This document shows, one piece after another, positions 1 through 20,091 of a stretch of 64,000 bases of DNA. The notes under the pieces were generated by a model that saw nothing but the letters and a program-made list of their open reading frames with translations, was not told the DNA's origin and ran no database searches. The position numbers were made by a program, and so were the translations under genes. Every line of letters begins with the position of its first letter. The stretch's first letter is position 1. The DNA lies in assembly GCA_037176905.1 (NCBI GenBank), contig JBBBWG010008224.1, positions 29,024 through 93,023 of the forward strand, given 5' to 3'. Source of the stretch: Azolla pinnata (lineage: Eukaryota; Streptophyta; Polypodiopsida; Salviniales; Salviniaceae).

Positions 1-21
1 GGGATTCTTCGCTCTCGTCCC

Positions 22-335
22 GTGTGTGTATGTATGTATGTACGTATGTGTGCATGGATGCGTATGTATGTATGTGTGCATGCATGCGCATGCATGTGTG
101 TCTGGCTGTCTTTCTGTATGTATGTATGTGTATGTGTGCGTGTGTGTGACTATGTATGTATGTATGTATGTGTGCATGCGTCCGTGTCTGTATGTGTGTA
201 TGTGTATGTGTGTATGTATGTATGTATGTGCGTGTCTGTTTGTGTATGTATGTATGTGTATGTATGTGTGTGTATGTGTATGTGCATGTATGTATCTGTG
301 TGTAAGTACTTGTGTGTGTGTGTGTGTGTGTTTAT
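22..335. repeat. TG/TATG microsatellite
   Basis: Imperfect run of TG, TATG and TGCA steps filling the left edge of the window. Both strands are open in several frames only because the repeat lacks stops, and the predicted peptides are Cys/Val/Met/Tyr-rich nonsense. The alternating purine-pyrimidine character is shared with arrays at 21387-22170 and 31455-32365. Confidence 0.95.
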
Positions 336-876
336 ATGCCATACAAGTGTTGGAATGTATCTGTCTCTTCTGGTTTCTGCTCTGATTCTGTTTCGGTTTT
401 CGGTTTTCTTCTGATTTCTGTTTTTCGTATCTGTTTTTGCCCTTCTGGAGTCACTCGTCGATCAGCCAAGCGAGGGCTTTACTCTGTGTTCATGTACGAG
501 TTCCTTGGAGTGCTTTTCCCCTCTTCATTGGTCGTTGCTGCTTTGATCCGTTTTCTCCGTCAGCAATGCGACTTCGATCCGTTTCTTGGGTCCATGTTAA
601 CCATACTTAGCTAGCATGTCTACGGTGCCGAAACGCTGTGAAAAATGCATGCGCTTGTTGCGGGGAGACAGTTAAGATCGGCATGTTGGCTGACAAAGTT
701 GCTGATTACCATCTCCTAATGCATTCCTAATCACAATGCTCAATCTCGTTTACCACCGGATTAGTGCAAAAAGGATCACGGAGAAAATCTTATACCAGTC
801 TTGTGCTTCGGACTTTTGAACTGGTTCATTTTGAAATAAGCCAAAAAAAACGTAAAAAGGACATAATTCATTTGAG
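336..876. other. Intergenic, no gene recognised
   Basis: T-rich sequence after the microsatellite. Short open frames exist but none has codon structure or similarity that I recognise. I see nothing supportable here. Confidence 0.6.
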
Positions 877-1100
877 TGAATCAAAACAAGGGATGCCATG
901 GAATACAAAGAGCATTTCAAATGAATCAAAACAAGGGATGCCATGGAATACAAAGAGCATTTCAAATGAAACAAAACAAGGAATGCCATGAAATGCAAAG
1001 AGCACTTTGAATGAATCAGAACAAGGCAAGCCATGGAATACAAAGAGCACTTTGAATGAATCAGAACAAGGCAAGCCATGGAATACAAAAAGCATTTGTG
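877..1100. repeat. 45-bp minisatellite, five copies
   Basis: Five tandem units of 45 bp begin at 877, 922, 967, 1012 and 1057. Units 1 and 2 are nearly identical, units 4 and 5 form a second subfamily, and unit 3 is intermediate, as expected from stepwise duplication. Because 45 is divisible by three, the array stays open in several frames and yields repetitive peptides on both strands. These are not credible proteins. Confidence 0.95.
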
Positions 1101-1261
1101 TGAACCATAGAGCATGTACTGCCTGTTGTTCCAAATCCTTTGTACCTTCAAATCGGGCCACAAATCATGGAGAAAGAAATACCAGGCAAAATGGTTGAAT
1201 GAATGGTTAAAATTTGAAGGAATAGACAAATCCGTGAGAAAATGCCCTCAGAATATATCAT

Positions 1262-1376
1262 CCTCCAGGTTGCTGCATGTATAATCCAATGTCCTCAGCT
1301 TGTTGCATATAAATACCCAAACGTCCTCAGGTTGTTGCATATAAACCCAAATGCCCTCAGGTCGTTGCATATCCGG
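1262..1376. repeat. ~31-bp minisatellite overlapping a stop codon
   Basis: Three and a half degenerate units of about 30-33 bp, each with the core CCTCAGGTTGTTGCATATAA on the plus strand. The unit at 1356-1376 contains the last codons and stop of the minus-strand gene 1357-3638. The remaining units lie in its presumed 3' UTR. Confidence 0.85.
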
Positions 1377-3638
1377 CGTAAAAGACGTCGAAGATGAAAT
1401 TGACTGTCATCAAGGAACAGAATTATATTGTTTCTAAACCGGCGGCTTTAAGACACAATTGTGTGAAAAACTAGCACTTTTTTGCCATAAAATGCTACTA
1501 CACCTTCATCCTGCGGAATGTTTGGTTGATCTGAAAGGAGATGCTGTAAAGCTCCCATATCAGAAATGCTTTCATCACAACCACATGAAGCAAACTAGGG
1601 TTTAGAAATTAGGATCCACAAAAAGTCTGGTGTTTTTCTTATTTACAAATACTTCTTTATGTTTGTACCACAACAGAAATGAATCGTTCCTAACAAACTG
1701 AGTGCTCTTGCCCACGTCCTCCAGAGCTTACAACATAATGTACAGCATAAGTTCCAGCATGGTCAACAGAAGCATTTCTTATGGGCTTCAACCAACAGAA
1801 GGCATCATGCTAATAAACAACGCCACTTAAAAGGTGCTATGAATGTCTGGCTCTATGAGCATGAATAGCAGATGTGTAGGAAGAAACAAACGAGAAATAC
1901 CTTGAATTATATGAAACTGACTTTATACCAGAAACCTTCAATTCATACCTGTAAAAGTAGGAGAGCTTCTAAATTAGTTATTGAAAATAATACAAAAACG
2001 AGCGCCAGAATGACGATAGCAACATCACTTACTCATCTCTATGCATGATGAACAGATCTTCTAATCCACTTATACACTCATTGAGGCTTGGGCCAAGGCC
2101 AAAGCGTTTCTGAGCTTGATTTGAAGTGGGCTCAAGCTTTTCAGCTTTCAAGATCTGTATAGATTCACGCCATAATCTCTCAAGAGCATCTTTTATTCTT
2201 CTGAAGCCTTCCCTGAAAATATAGCCACGTAATGTCATGACCTCACGGTATCAAAATGTAGAGCAAGCTCCTGCAATGAGATATAAATTGACTTCTTACA
2301 ATTTTTCATTCAAAGCGACAAAGATATTTTCTAGCTTTTCAACTTGTTTTCCTGGCAATGCTTTATCTATTCCAACCACGTCTTTAAGAGCTCCATAGTT
2401 TTCAATGTCTATGATAACCTGAAAAAAAGGAAATCTATAATTTTACATTTGAGAAATAGGGTTAAAAACTACGTGTACACAAATTCCTTGGATTTTCCAT
2501 TGTCAGCGAAAAAATACAGGAGCATGATATACTATAGTAGTCACAAAAGATCAAACGTCTTAACTAATTTGAGATATCATGCAAAATATTATCCAAATCC
2601 TTTTTAATTGTGTAATAAAAAACTTGGTTATATACCGTGTATATGTCACTCAAAATGATAATTGCGAAAATGGGGGTCCTGATAGCTGCCTCTGTCAGGC
2701 TATAAGGATTTGGTCCTTAAATAACGGGATGACCAAAATATCTATTATTCATAATGTGCAAGCCTCACTCTAAACATTGATAAACCATAAAACCTATCAA
2801 TAACCCAAACCAAGAATCCGAAGACTCCATAGTCACACATTGCTTAGTTCATGCTCCTAGGCCTACAATCTACGATTTGCAAATCATGAATGAAACCCAG
2901 AAGCCATATTTGAAATTTTGGTGAATCCAGCTAATCTTTATCATAGAAACAAATCCGAAGTCCAAATCCATTCAGGATCCATAATTCACAGTCCTGTGAG
3001 GGGCTAATGTTGGTTCTAAATTCTCTGTGTCCATGACACGTTTCTTCTCAATAAACCTTGTTAGCTTCTAGGTTGTGATCACAGGGTGACAGTCTATTGT
3101 TTCTTCTAGTGACATGAATTTCATTCAGCATGATTCATGCCATTACAAGATATTGATGGGCTATATCAAAATACGTGCAGTGATTAATCAAAATATTGAG
3201 ATATTCCATTCTATACGAGAGAATTTGTGCAGGTGTGTTGCACGATGTAACGCTTTTAGCAGTCAACCTGAAGTTCTGTAAACAACCATCTCCTGAAACT
3301 TTTAATCTATTTTTAAGACAAAGACAAGGTTCTACTCATCATATAAGGTCTATGAAATTCATAAGAATCCTAATCAAGTTACTAAGATATGAATACATGG
3401 AAATCATCGATACCATTAATTGGTGATCTCAATTGAATGTGTATTAAGGCTGAACTAATTTCAAGACACTTGAAAAAGAAAGAATATACAAAGTTGAAGC
3501 CATCACCGGAAACCTCTCTAGGATTGTGGTGGCATTCCCAAGAAGACTGACAAACTGGGATTGCAAGTCACACCATTTATTGACTTCCTCTTTAGCTCTC
3601 TTATACTTGCTTGAGAACTTGCGCAGCAATCGATCCAT
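1357..3638 (-). CDS. Small conserved plant protein, At5g43822-like
   Basis: Six exons, read on the minus strand: 3638-3507, 2418-2300, 2212-2033, 1948-1901, 1568-1504 and 1403-1357. All introns are GT-AG, phases close, and the product is 196 residues. The order of conserved blocks matches my recollection of the uncharacterised Arabidopsis protein At5g43822. These are an N-terminal basic coiled helix with KxxxEExxKW, an ENYGAL-type block, a PGKQVEKLE block, RFGLGPSLNECISGLEDLF, a DMGALQHLLSDQPNIP block and a short IFDV tail. The protein is helical, with no signal peptide or membrane segment. Its function is unknown to me. Exon 4 (48 bp) and the last two exons were found only by homology and phase, so they are less certain than exons 1-3. 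The start ATG at 3638 is the first of the homologous block. The C-terminal residues FYAGYATT differ from the family tail I remember, and the stop lies in a minisatellite. Confidence 0.85.
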
Positions 3639-4204
3639 GGAATGATAACTCGATAAGATAAGTTGGTTGCCTTAAACTGCCTTAAACTGAAAGAATGATC
3701 CGTTGATCCAACGCACGCATAGCATGCATTACGGTTGAGAATATATGGATGGATTCATATATTGAAGATATATTCGTTCGATGCAATTGATATGCAAAAT
3801 TGAAGTTTGTATTAACAAAGTAAGGGATACCGTGCCTTCGATAATGCAGAAGAGAAAAAGAAATCAAGCTCTATCAACACAAGGAAGATCTATCTATCTA
3901 TCTACCTATCTGTTAAAAACACTGTTTTCCCACATATCTTGACATGGGCATTCTCCATTTCGAGTGGAGAAAAGAGGAAGTCCAACGAGAGGCGAGGCAA
4001 GTTCACCCCAAAAATCTAGCGACGGGGAAGAAAGCTAACCTCTTGCTTGAGCGGCGGTGGTGCAGAGAAACACAGGCTGGTACCAGCACCTGGATCTGAA
4101 GGCAGGGACAGCAAGGCAGAGCACAGAGGCGAGATGGAGGAGAGATTCTGTTCTGTGTTCAGCAGAGAAGCAGAGAAAGATCGTCTTTCTCACCCTTCTC
4201 AACT
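3639..4204. other. Upstream region of the At5g43822-like gene
   Basis: Non-coding leader/promoter stretch between the minus-strand gene start and the telobox repeat. A small ATCT tract lies near 3893-3910. No open frame of interest. Confidence 0.5.
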
Positions 4205-4660
4205 GGAAACCCCTAAACCCTAAACCCTAAACAGAGTCAACCCTAAACCCTAAACAGAGTCAACCCTAAACCCTAATCCGAGGAAATCCAAAACCCTAAA
4301 CATAGGAAATTCAAAACCCTAAACATAGGAAACCCAAATACCCTAAACTGAGTCAACCCAAAACTCTAAACTGAGTCAACCCAAAACCCTAAACAGAGGA
4401 AATCCAAAACCCTAAACAGAGTCAACCCAAAACCCTAATCCGAGGAAATCCAAAACCCTAAACATAGGAAATTCAAAACCCTAAACATAGGAAACCCAAA
4501 TACCCTAAACTGAGTCAACCCAAAACTCTAAACTGAGTCAACCCAAAACCCTAAACTGAGTCAGCCCAAAACCCTAAACAAAGTCAACCCAAAACCCTAA
4601 ACAAAGTCAACCCAAAATACCCTAAACCCTGACTAGAGTCAAGTCAGCCCCAAGACCCTA
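4205..4660. repeat. Telobox (CCCTAAA-core) minisatellite
   Basis: About twenty units of roughly 20-22 bp, most containing AACCCTAAAC separated by spacers such as AGAGTCAACCCA or ATAGGAAATTCA. A higher-order repeat is visible: the block around 4278-4397 recurs around 4440-4560 with a 162-bp period. Only the left end has uninterrupted CCCTAAA copies. It lies between two divergent genes (minus start 3638, plus start 5822). Plant teloboxes are known promoter elements, but an array this long may simply be an interstitial telomeric repeat that was amplified. Confidence 0.93.
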
Positions 4661-5483
4661 ATCAGAGTCAAGGAACTCCCCAAGATTCGAGGCTTGATCC
4701 GAAATAGAGAAGAAAGGATTCTCATATCTACACTTGGAATGATGCAATTGATTGGTTGATCGATCCGATCGTTCCCGTGCTGTTGCGACTCATCGCCCTC
4801 ATTCGATCCGATTTCGTGGGAACAAATTCCTACAATTCGAACCCGTTGGCCTGATTCGATTCGATTCGATTGCATGGGAATGAATCCCTACGATTTGAAC
4901 CCAAGTACGTAGAAAAACTCAACGCAAATCTCTCGATCGTTTGTCCGACCTAATAACAATTGATCTGATACCCTCTACGATATTTTGTTCGCACCATTAT
5001 GGCCATTGTGCAAACCAAAAGAGTGCAAAGGGATGTCGAGAACAAGCCAAACCTTGCACATGACTGAACAAGACTGAACCGAATTATTTGCGATGTTTAC
5101 GAAATTCGGAGGGTACCAGACATGTATGCACGATGGGATTACAACACGATCGTAGTTGAGAAATAGAAGTCGATGATTGCATATTCACGATTTGGCTGCT
5201 AATTGAACAGAAGGTCAGCACTAGCCAGAAATGGCCGATTAGCCCACCCACATTTTTTTACTCCGCAAGCCTTGGAAACAGCTTCGGAACAGACGAACCT
5301 TCTTCGCTTCAAACCCGTTATTCGGTTTCTCAATTAATCTGCTCTGTAATAATCTCTTCTCTCGACGACCTGCGAATGGAGATGTCGATCTGAGCTCCGT
5401 GAGTCATAATGATGCACCAAGGTTTCAAGTGATTAGGGGGACTAGGCGAGCTACCAATTCCTTAATGACATCGTTAGATCCAA
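4661..5483. other. Intergenic, no gene recognised
   Basis: Unique-looking sequence with ATTCGAT-rich patches near 4840-4870. Short open frames only, with no recognisable protein or RNA gene. Confidence 0.55.
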
Positions 5484-5780
5484 GGTTAGTGAACCACTAC
5501 TTAAGCCAGGAATCCTTAATCATGCCACTAGTGAGCCGCTAAGTAAGTTATGAATCCTTAATCATGCCACTAATTACTCATTGAGAAGAAAGCTGAAGAA
5601 GAAAAAGAAGAAGAAGGAAGAAGAAGTTAAGCTAGGAATCCTTAATCATGCCACTAGTGAGCCGCTAATTAAGCTAGGAAGCCTTAATCATGCCACTAGT
5701 GAGCCGCTAATTAAGTTATGAATCCTTAATCACGCCACTAATTACTCATTGAGAAGAAAACCGAAGAAGAAGAAGAAGAA
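5484..5780. repeat. Duplicated leader of the PPR-DYW gene
   Basis: A 43-44 bp unit containing AATCCTTAATCATGCCACTA occurs about five times. The block ending with ATTACTCATTGAGAAGAAA recurs with a 168-bp period (first near 5573, again near 5741). Each block ends in a GAAGAA-rich purine run, the second directly before the ATG at 5822. This looks like nested tandem duplication of the promoter or 5' UTR. Confidence 0.88.
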
Positions 5781-5821
5781 GAAGAAGGAAGAAGAAGAAG
5801 AAGAAGAAGAAGAGCGATGGT

Positions 5822-7828
5822 ATGCGCTCTCGAAGCAGGTTAGGGTTAGGGTTAGGGTTAGGGTTAGGGTTAGGGTTTGCGTGCAGGAGGTCCATCTCTT
5901 CTCTCAAGCGCGTCTCCGACAATGCCAAGCAGAAGCGCAACGACGTCTCTCTGTACCGCCGCCTGTTGACGAAGCACCGCGACCAAACCCTAGCTTCGTC
6001 ATCGCCATCGTCAGCGGAGCAGCAGCAACAACAACAAAAACAAAGAGGCCAAGATCAGGGAAGCTCTTCTTCTTCTTCTTCTTCTTCTTCTTCTTCCTAC
6101 TCCTCCTCCTCCACTTCGGTTCTTGCTTCTTTCCTTCGGAACTGCGGTAGAGTGACGGATGGGCAACAAATTCACGACTGGATCGTGCGAGAGTCTTTCG
6201 ACCGGAATGCGTTCCTCGGTAACCTCCTCATACAGATGTATGGAAGCTATTCGGCCATGGCGGAAGCACACGATTCTTTCCTCCGGCTCGGCACCAAGGA
6301 TCCCTTCACATGGAACTTTGTCATCTCTTCCAACGTCCGCCTCGGATGCCGGCTTCGAGCCCTCCTCTTGTTCGACCAAATGCAATGCGAGGGTGAGCTT
6401 CCCAACCCTTACGTCTTCGCTAGTCTTGTCTCTGCTTGCGCTAGCTCTGCCATCCCCGACGCTGGTAAACGCATCCATGCTCGAATCGTCGAAACCAGCG
6501 CCGAAAACGATGTATCCATTGGGAATGCTCTCGTCAATATGTATGAGAAATGTGGTAGCTTGGTTGCCGCACGCAAAGTGTTCGATCGAATGCCTGATCG
6601 AGACACCCTGTCTTGGACTGCCATCATCGCTGCATATGCTAACCGTGGCTATGGCAAGCACACCCTTCAACTGTTCGAAGGAATGATAGAGAAAGGCATC
6701 AAGCCGAACGAAGTCACCTTTGTTAGCATACTCCCTGCATGTAGCAAGCAAGCTGCCCTCACTACAGGGAAGCAAATACATGGCTTCATTGCTGATAGTG
6801 GGTACGAAACAAATGCTGCAGTCGAGAATGCCCTGATCGACATGTATGGGAAATGCGGTAGCCTCAAGGCCTCAAAATGCATCTTTGACAGGATGGAAAG
6901 AAGAAGAGATGTGGTTTCGTGGACGACTATGATTGCTGTATATGCCCAACATGGACAACCGAGAGCTGCCCTCGACTTGTTTGATGAAATGCTAAGGGAG
7001 AGGGTTCAACCAGATGAAGTCACATTCGTGAGCGTTCTCTCAGCTTGCAGCCATGGTGGGTTTGTGAAAGAAGGGTGCAAGTGGTGGCTGTCAATGAGTC
7101 ATAACCACCGAATCACACCCATAGTGGATCATTACAACTGTATGCTTGATTTGTTGGGAAGAGCTGGGAAGCTGGCAGACGCTGAAGACTTGCTTATCGA
7201 AATGCCCGTAGAACCTACGTTTGTATCCTGGATGACTCTACTGAGTGCTTGCAAGCATCTGGTGGATGTGGAAAGAGGAGAAAGAGCAGCAGAGAGAGCT
7301 TGCAAATTGGACCCCCATGACCCTGCCCCATATGTAATGCTTTCGAATGTATATTATTCTGCTGGGAGGCTCGATGACGCAATGAGAGTTCTTAACAGCA
7401 TGAAAGAAAAAGGCTTGAGAAAACCCCCAGGCATCAGTTCAATAGAAGTGAACGGCATTGTGCACGAATTTATCGTAGATGATGCTTCTCATCCACAAAA
7501 AGAAGAAATATATGCAGGATTGCGGGAGTTAACGTCAGAAATGTTGCTTGCTGGCCATTCTCCAGAACCGGGCATTTCTGGCTCTTCCTTTGAAGAGAAG
7601 GAACACAGCCACAGCAATCATAGTGAAATGCTTGCTATTGCTTGTGGGCTTGTGAATACACCTCCAAGAACAACTTTGCTTATCACAAAGAATTTGAGGG
7701 CTTGCCCTGATTGTCATGCAGCAATGAAATTCATTTCGAAGCTTACATCTCGGAAGATAGTAGTGCGAGATGCTCATCGATTCCATCATATTGAAAACGG
7801 AGTATGCTCATGCGGTGATTATTGGTAG
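5822..7828 (+). CDS. PPR protein, PLS class with DYW deaminase-like domain
   Basis: Intronless 668-residue pentatricopeptide repeat protein. Residues 1-95 are low complexity: an LG repeat from six TTAGGG units, a Gln run near 65-72 and a Ser run near 80-97, preceded by Arg/Ser residues. The N-terminus is basic and acid-poor, as in organelle presequences. PPR motifs (KxIHAxIV, NALVNMYEKCGS, RDTLSWTAII, PNEVTFVSIL) fill about 105-500, followed by E/E+ (PGISSIEV, HPQKEEIY). The DYW domain contains HSE at 600-602, CPDC at 628-631 and CSCGDYW at 662-668. The HxE and CxxC residues expected for zinc binding are intact. Family members bind organellar RNA and many carry out C-to-U editing. The target cannot be read from the sequence. 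Start: the ATG at 5822 gives the only presequence in frame. A downstream start is possible because the first 95 residues are repeat-derived. Confidence 0.93.
   Translation: MRSRSRLGLGLGLGLGLGFACRRSISSLKRVSDNAKQKRNDVSLYRRLLTKHRDQTLASSSPSSAEQQQQQQKQRGQDQGSSSSSSSSSSSSYSSSSTSVLASFLRNCGRVTDGQQIHDWIVRESFDRNAFLGNLLIQMYGSYSAMAEAHDSFLRLGTKDPFTWNFVISSNVRLGCRLRALLLFDQMQCEGELPNPYVFASLVSACASSAIPDAGKRIHARIVETSAENDVSIGNALVNMYEKCGSLVAARKVFDRMPDRDTLSWTAIIAAYANRGYGKHTLQLFEGMIEKGIKPNEVTFVSILPACSKQAALTTGKQIHGFIADSGYETNAAVENALIDMYGKCGSLKASKCIFDRMERRRDVVSWTTMIAVYAQHGQPRAALDLFDEMLRERVQPDEVTFVSVLSACSHGGFVKEGCKWWLSMSHNHRITPIVDHYNCMLDLLGRAGKLADAEDLLIEMPVEPTFVSWMTLLSACKHLVDVERGERAAERACKLDPHDPAPYVMLSNVYYSAGRLDDAMRVLNSMKEKGLRKPPGISSIEVNGIVHEFIVDDASHPQKEEIYAGLRELTSEMLLAGHSPEPGISGSSFEEKEHSHSNHSEMLAIACGLVNTPPRTTLLITKNLRACPDCHAAMKFISKLTSRKIVVRDAHRFHHIENGVCSCGDYW
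5840..5875. repeat. (TTAGGG)6 inside the PPR-DYW coding region
   Basis: Six perfect TTAGGG units read in frame as Leu-Gly dipeptides, residues 7-18 of the PPR protein. The hexamer differs from the heptamer CCCTAAA core found at 4205-4660 and 19845-19860. Confidence 0.98.
6062..6099. repeat. TCT microsatellite coding polyserine
   Basis: Near-perfect TCT run in the PPR-DYW coding region giving a serine tract. It sits between a CAA/CAG run and the first PPR motif, in the part of the protein not expected to fold. Confidence 0.95.
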
Positions 7829-9123
7829 GGCCTGCTCTCTGATTGAGAATGAGTATATTGCTAGGCATGGAGAAATAAAAGTCAAAGTGTAGTCCTTCTG
7901 GGGCTCTCATGGTGGATCAGCTGTTTGAAAATACCAGTCACATGCGGCATGTTTATGAGAAGACACATTTGAATGTGGCATTAATGGAAGACATGTTCAC
8001 TGGCCACGTTACTGTATAAAACTCGTCCTTTTGAATTGCTCAATATATGCACACTTTTGGAAGAAAGTTGGCATCGTCCAGTTCTTTTTGTAGCTATATC
8101 TGATATTATTAGACAGGTCAAACATGTTCTCCACAAAGAGAGCAGTCGTAGTTGATATTATCAATCAAAACATGTTTTCCACAAAGAGAGTATCATTGTC
8201 AAGTGTGCCATAGGCCCATCTGCAATGTGCACGTCGTAGAATTTTTCGTAACCTCAATTGATGGAAATACAGCACTCTGACTTTTTTAGACACGAGTTTA
8301 AATTATCTCAACAATTGGTTTTGAAAATGTCAAAATTGTGAATTGACGGCAGCACTGGCATTTCAAACATGTACGAGTTTAAATACTTTCATCAATTTTG
8401 GTTCCAAATATTTGATTCTGGAATACGGTTTATGCAATTGTAAGAGATCAGATCACTGATACAACAAGAAATTAGTGACAAAAACAAACATCTATTTACT
8501 GCGGCAAAATCAAAACATTAGGACCAGGATCAGAAAGACTTGAACAGGGTTTTAAGACGTGAAAGAAGGTGATGCACCTACATAAATGGGCATCATGATT
8601 TCAAGCATCAAAACCCAGAGACAATTTTTTGGAAGTACAAGAGATTTACGAACAGATCATTATTTATACTTTATTAGAGATCATTTTAGAACAGATCATA
8701 AACAGCAAGTAAATATTACAAGGCCAAATAGTGCCTGCCATATTATATTATTCAGTCACTGCTTGCATTTTGCAGTGAAAACTGTCTGTTCTGTCCCGAG
8801 AAAGTTCTCGAGAGAGATAGGATTAAGCAAGCTGCCAATCCTCAGCCGAATCCCGAAATACACTCTGATCCTGTACCAAGACTCCCGAAACAGCTCTCCC
8901 ACTAAATGGCCTTACAATTACATGTATATGTACCATTCTTGGACATCAGCTTCGATATCAAGCTGAATATCGTTGAACTTTATTGTGGAGGTAGGGCTCG
9001 CCTCTGCATTGCATTCATAACCATCTCTCGCAGCTGCTTTCCTTTTCAAGGTGGACTCTTCCTCATATACTGATATGCATGTCATCTACTGTTGAAAAAA
9101 CAAAAGAGATTTTTTTTAAGCCT
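7829..9123. other. Convergent intergenic region, two 3' ends
   Basis: Lies between the stop of the PPR-DYW gene (plus) and the stop of GLT1 (minus). It contains two degenerate local duplications. One is at about 8098-8195, where ACATGTTYTCCACAAAGAGAG appears twice. The other is at about 8270-8407, where ACGAGTTTAAAT appears twice about 80 bp apart. No gene seen. Confidence 0.6.
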
Positions 9124-19584
<10,461 letters not shown>

Positions 19585-19844
19585 GACTGGGATGCAAAGG
19601 CGGGCTATTCTTGTTTCCTGGCTTCTCTTCCAATCAGAAGGATAAGGTCGGGATTGGAGCCAAGGGAGTCGCAGAAGTAGGGCAGCTTCCCGCTAGGGTT
19701 TCTGGAGGGGGTAATCCGAGGTCAGGCTCTGCTTGCGGCGTTCTTGGTGCGTGATGCTGAAGGCAGAGGGGGCGAGAGGGAGAGCAGGGGCGAGAGGGAG
19801 AGCAGGGGCGAGAGCTGCATTAGCACGAGAAAGGGGGAAGAGAA

Positions 19845-19860
19845 GGTTTAGGGTTTAGGG
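19845..19860. promoter_or_regulatory. Telobox pair upstream of GLT1
   Basis: Two overlapping TTTAGGG copies (GGTTTAGGGTTTAGGG) about 260 bp upstream of the GLT1 ATG. Teloboxes are known in promoters and leaders of plant growth-related genes. A role here is inferred from position only. Confidence 0.45.
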
Positions 19861-19935
19861 GGGGGGAGAGACACAGGAGCAGGGCAAAGGAGCAGCTATG
19901 GCGGTTAGTGCAGACGAAGGTCGATCGATCGATGA

Positions 19936-20091
19936 TGGAGGAGGAGGAGGAGGAGGAAACACAGAGGCGGAGGCGGCGGAGAAGGAAGAAGAAGAAACAG
20001 GAAGAAGAAGGAAGAAGAAGAAGAAACAGGAAGAAGGAAGAAGAAGAAGAAGGAAGAAGGAAGAAGGAAGAAGAAGAAGAAGAAGAGAATG
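19936..20091. repeat. Polypurine (GGA/GAA) tract upstream of GLT1
   Basis: About 155 bp almost wholly purine on the plus strand (polypyrimidine on the GLT1 sense strand), built from GGA, GAA and GGAA steps with few interruptions. It starts about 350 bp upstream of the GLT1 ATG, so it lies in the promoter or 5' UTR. It explains the Glu/Lys/Arg-rich open frames on the plus strand. Confidence 0.92.

Noticed and set aside
877-1100. Possible CRISPR-like or protein-coding repeat
   Set aside because: Tandem units without spacers in a plant nuclear context; a simple minisatellite.
4205-4660. True chromosome end
   Set aside because: Units are interrupted by spacers and flanked by genes on both sides, so it is interstitial.
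4835-4895. tRNA-like B-box matches (TTCGAA) near ATTCGAACCC
   Set aside because: No cloverleaf partner arms or A box at the right distance on either strand.
6011-6781. 256-codon minus-strand frame opposite the PPR-DYW gene
   Set aside because: Shadow of the PPR coding sequence, ending in Arg/Leu runs from the microsatellites.
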